Below are positions 6,793-7,968 of a DNA stretch of 7,968 nucleotides, in pieces. Both the position numbers and the translations under genes were made by a program. The notes beneath the pieces were generated by a model that was given only the letters and a program-made list of their open reading frames with translations, was not told where the DNA came from and made no database searches. The DNA is from JBHIDJ01 sp046760105. Its GTDB lineage: Bacteria; Pseudomonadota; Gammaproteobacteria; Acidiferrobacterales; SPGG2. The stretch lies in assembly GCA_046760105.1 (NCBI GenBank), contig JBHIDJ010000131.1:1-7968 (forward strand), in the 5' to 3' direction. Within the stretch, counting starts at the first letter, position 1, and every line of letters begins with the position of its first letter.

Positions 6793-6839
6793 GAGCATCC
6801 TTTTCGCTGGCCCGGGAAGCTTTGACGCAAAGAATGAAT

Positions 6840-6893
6840 AGAGTCAGACTCGATCGATCCGACGGCTTGCTAGCGAATCAAATGACTCTGACC
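6840..6893. repeat. Inverted repeat AGAGTCA/TGACTCT before the NYN gene
   Basis: AGAGTCA (6840-6846) and TGACTCT (6883-6889) are perfect inverted arms 36 bases apart. The left arm is also part of a perfect 11-base palindrome, GAGTCAGACTC (6841-6851). AATGACTCTGACC on the right resembles a GGGTCAGAGTCAAAT-type sequence that I recall near REP-associated IS200-like transposases; this is memory, not a search result. It may be a regulatory palindrome for the NYN gene or the remnant of a small palindromic element. Confidence 0.4.
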
Positions 6894-6943
6894 GCATTGA
6901 TTATCGACAGTGGTAGCGGAAGCACTCAGCAACCGAGGACACC

Positions 6944-7753
6944 ATGAGCGGAAAACCCAAAACCCAGAACATGGCGTTGTTCTGCGATTTCGAGAATGTC
7001 GCGCTCGGTGTGCGCGACGCCAAGTATGCAGCGTTCGATATTCAAAAGGTATTGGAACGTCTACTCCTCAAAGGCAACATCGTCGTCAAGAAGACCTACT
7101 GTGACTGGGAGCGTTACAAGGAATTCAAGGCGGCCATGCATGAAGCGGCGTTCGAGTTGATCGATATCCCTCACGTGCGTCAGTCTGGCAAGAATTCGGC
7201 CGACATTCGCATGGTCGTGGATGCTCTGGATCTCTGCTACACCAAGTCGCACGTGGACACCTTCGTGATCATCAGCGGCGACTCGGACTTCTCAGCGCTG
7301 GTCAGTAAACTGCGGGAGAACAATAAGGTGGTGATAGGTGTTGGCGTGAAGAAATCCACCTCCGACCTACTGATTGCCAACTGCGACGAGTTCATCTATT
7401 ACGACGACCTGGTGCGAGAGGCCGAAAAGCAGCGCCGGGCGAAGCGCAAGACCGCGGCCGGAAAGGCTGCGCGCAAGACGGCCACCCAGAGCGAGAGGCA
7501 GAAGAAACAGGAAGCGCTGGATCTGGTTCTGGAAACGGTTGAAGACCTGTTTGAAGAACGCGGCGAAGAGGAGAAGGTGTGGGGCTCGATGGTCAAGCAG
7601 GCGTTAAAACGGCGTAAGCCCGGATTTAGCGAAACCTATCACGGCTTTCGCACATTTGGGAAATTACTGGAAGAGGCGCAGGCGCGTAAGCTGTTGGAAC
7701 TGGAGTACGACGAGAAGTCAGGCGGTTATATCATCAAGAGCCTGCGCACATGA
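6944..7753 (+). CDS. NYN-domain (PIN-like) RNase with LOTUS-like C-terminus
   Basis: 269 residues, cytoplasmic. Residues 10 to about 155 are a NYN domain of the LabA/DUF88 type, a PIN-like fold that cuts RNA with metal ions. Acidic positions are in place: D15 and N18 in FCDFENV, D87 and D93 in SADIRMVVDALD, and D113 and D115 in SGDSDFSALV. A very basic linker follows (about 157-190). The last part (about 191-269) reads LDLVLETVEDLF, then MVKQALKRRKPGF, FGKLLEEAQARKLLEL and GGYIIKSL, the pattern of an OST-HTH/LOTUS winged helix that binds RNA in NYN proteins of this architecture. The start is supported by GAGG (6935-6938), five bases before the ATG. Together the domains suggest RNA processing or decay. 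Its proximity to the TPR-S genes could be functional or accidental; a 150-base spacer with inverted repeats makes separate transcription likely. Confidence 0.9.
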   Translation: MSGKPKTQNMALFCDFENVALGVRDAKYAAFDIQKVLERLLLKGNIVVKKTYCDWERYKEFKAAMHEAAFELIDIPHVRQSGKNSADIRMVVDALDLCYTKSHVDTFVIISGDSDFSALVSKLRENNKVVIGVGVKKSTSDLLIANCDEFIYYDDLVREAEKQRRAKRKTAAGKAARKTATQSERQKKQEALDLVLETVEDLFEERGEEEKVWGSMVKQALKRRKPGFSETYHGFRTFGKLLEEAQARKLLELEYDEKSGGYIIKSLRT

Positions 7754-7968
7754 GGAGTATAGTCTGCAAAAACGGGATCAGAGAACAAATTTCCTCGCAA
7801 TGGGATTAGGCTGGGCTTGTTAAAGTTGTCGGCCAAAACACGGTCCAAGACCGCGAAATCGCTGGAACCAACTCCAAGTTCGATTAATTGGTCTACCCGT
7901 GACGGATGATGTCCCAGGATTAACGCCAGGACCGTCCGCGGCGACGCTTGTCTTGCGGCCTTTCCTCG
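7726..7968 (-). CDS. C-terminal fragment of an unidentified gene
   Basis: Reading the minus strand from the window edge gives 80 open codons ending in TAA (7726-7728). The start lies beyond the window. The sequence looks like real protein: it includes VLALILGHHPSRVDQLIELG, then DFAVLDRVLADN, and ends LRGNLFSDPVFADYTPHVRRLL. An ending with hydrophobic residues around DP-x-F and RRLL is common at the end of TPR-bearing regulators and cyclase-like proteins, but this is too little for a family call. The fragment converges on the NYN gene and overlaps its last 28 bases. No signal or membrane segment is visible. Confidence 0.5.
   Translation of the reverse strand, partial: RGKAARQASPRTVLALILGHHPSRVDQLIELGVGSSDFAVLDRVLADNFNKPSLIPLRGNLFSDPVFADYTPHVRRLLMI

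Noticed and set aside
6474..6830. Minus-strand 118-residue ORF over the small GTG ORF
   Set aside because: Its translation is rich in Arg, Ser and Cys as expected of an antisense shadow, and it overlaps the lipase end; the plus-strand frame fits the local transcription.

Overview
The window looks like chromosomal DNA of a proteobacterium. It is moderately GC-rich, has Shine-Dalgarno-type starts, and carries families typical of beta- and gammaproteobacteria. I cannot name the genus. Five complete coding genes are supported with confidence. One small GTG-started ORF and one gene fragment at the right edge are likely. There are no rRNA or tRNA genes, no recognisable transposase and no CRISPR array.

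Left part (1-2305). A minus-strand gene for a small acidic protein with a glycine-rich tail lies at 163-564. It sits between two copies of a ~50 bp intergenic repeat (1-46 and 881-928). The second copy belongs to a run of hairpins (about 755-928). Then comes a plus-strand exported metallo-beta-lactamase-fold hydrolase with complete zinc ligands (1069-1935), followed by 370 bp without a convincing gene.

Centre (2306-6792). This is the most interesting part. The first gene encodes a nucleoside-deoxyribosyltransferase-like (DRHyd) domain fused to a TPR-S domain, also called the TRAFs-binding domain or DUF4071. The second encodes another TPR-S domain fused to a patatin phospholipase and a C-terminal membrane anchor. 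Comparative genomics has predicted that TPR-S domains recognise NAD+-derived signals in prokaryotic conflict systems, and that the same scaffold was recruited into the animal ASK (MAP3K) signalosome. The simplest reading is a two-gene abortive-infection module: a nucleotide-processing sensor or signal generator, and a membrane-attacking lipase switched on through its own TPR-S domain. A 98-codon GTG ORF directly behind the lipase may be a third component.

Right part (6793-7968). A short spacer with inverted repeats precedes a NYN-domain nuclease carrying a C-terminal LOTUS/OST-HTH-like domain (6944-7753). The C-terminal end of an unidentified gene on the minus strand (7726-7968) converges on it and overlaps its end by 28 bases.

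The DRHyd/TPR-S and TPR-S/patatin assignments rest on motifs read by eye. The immune function is inferred from family knowledge and has not been shown here.
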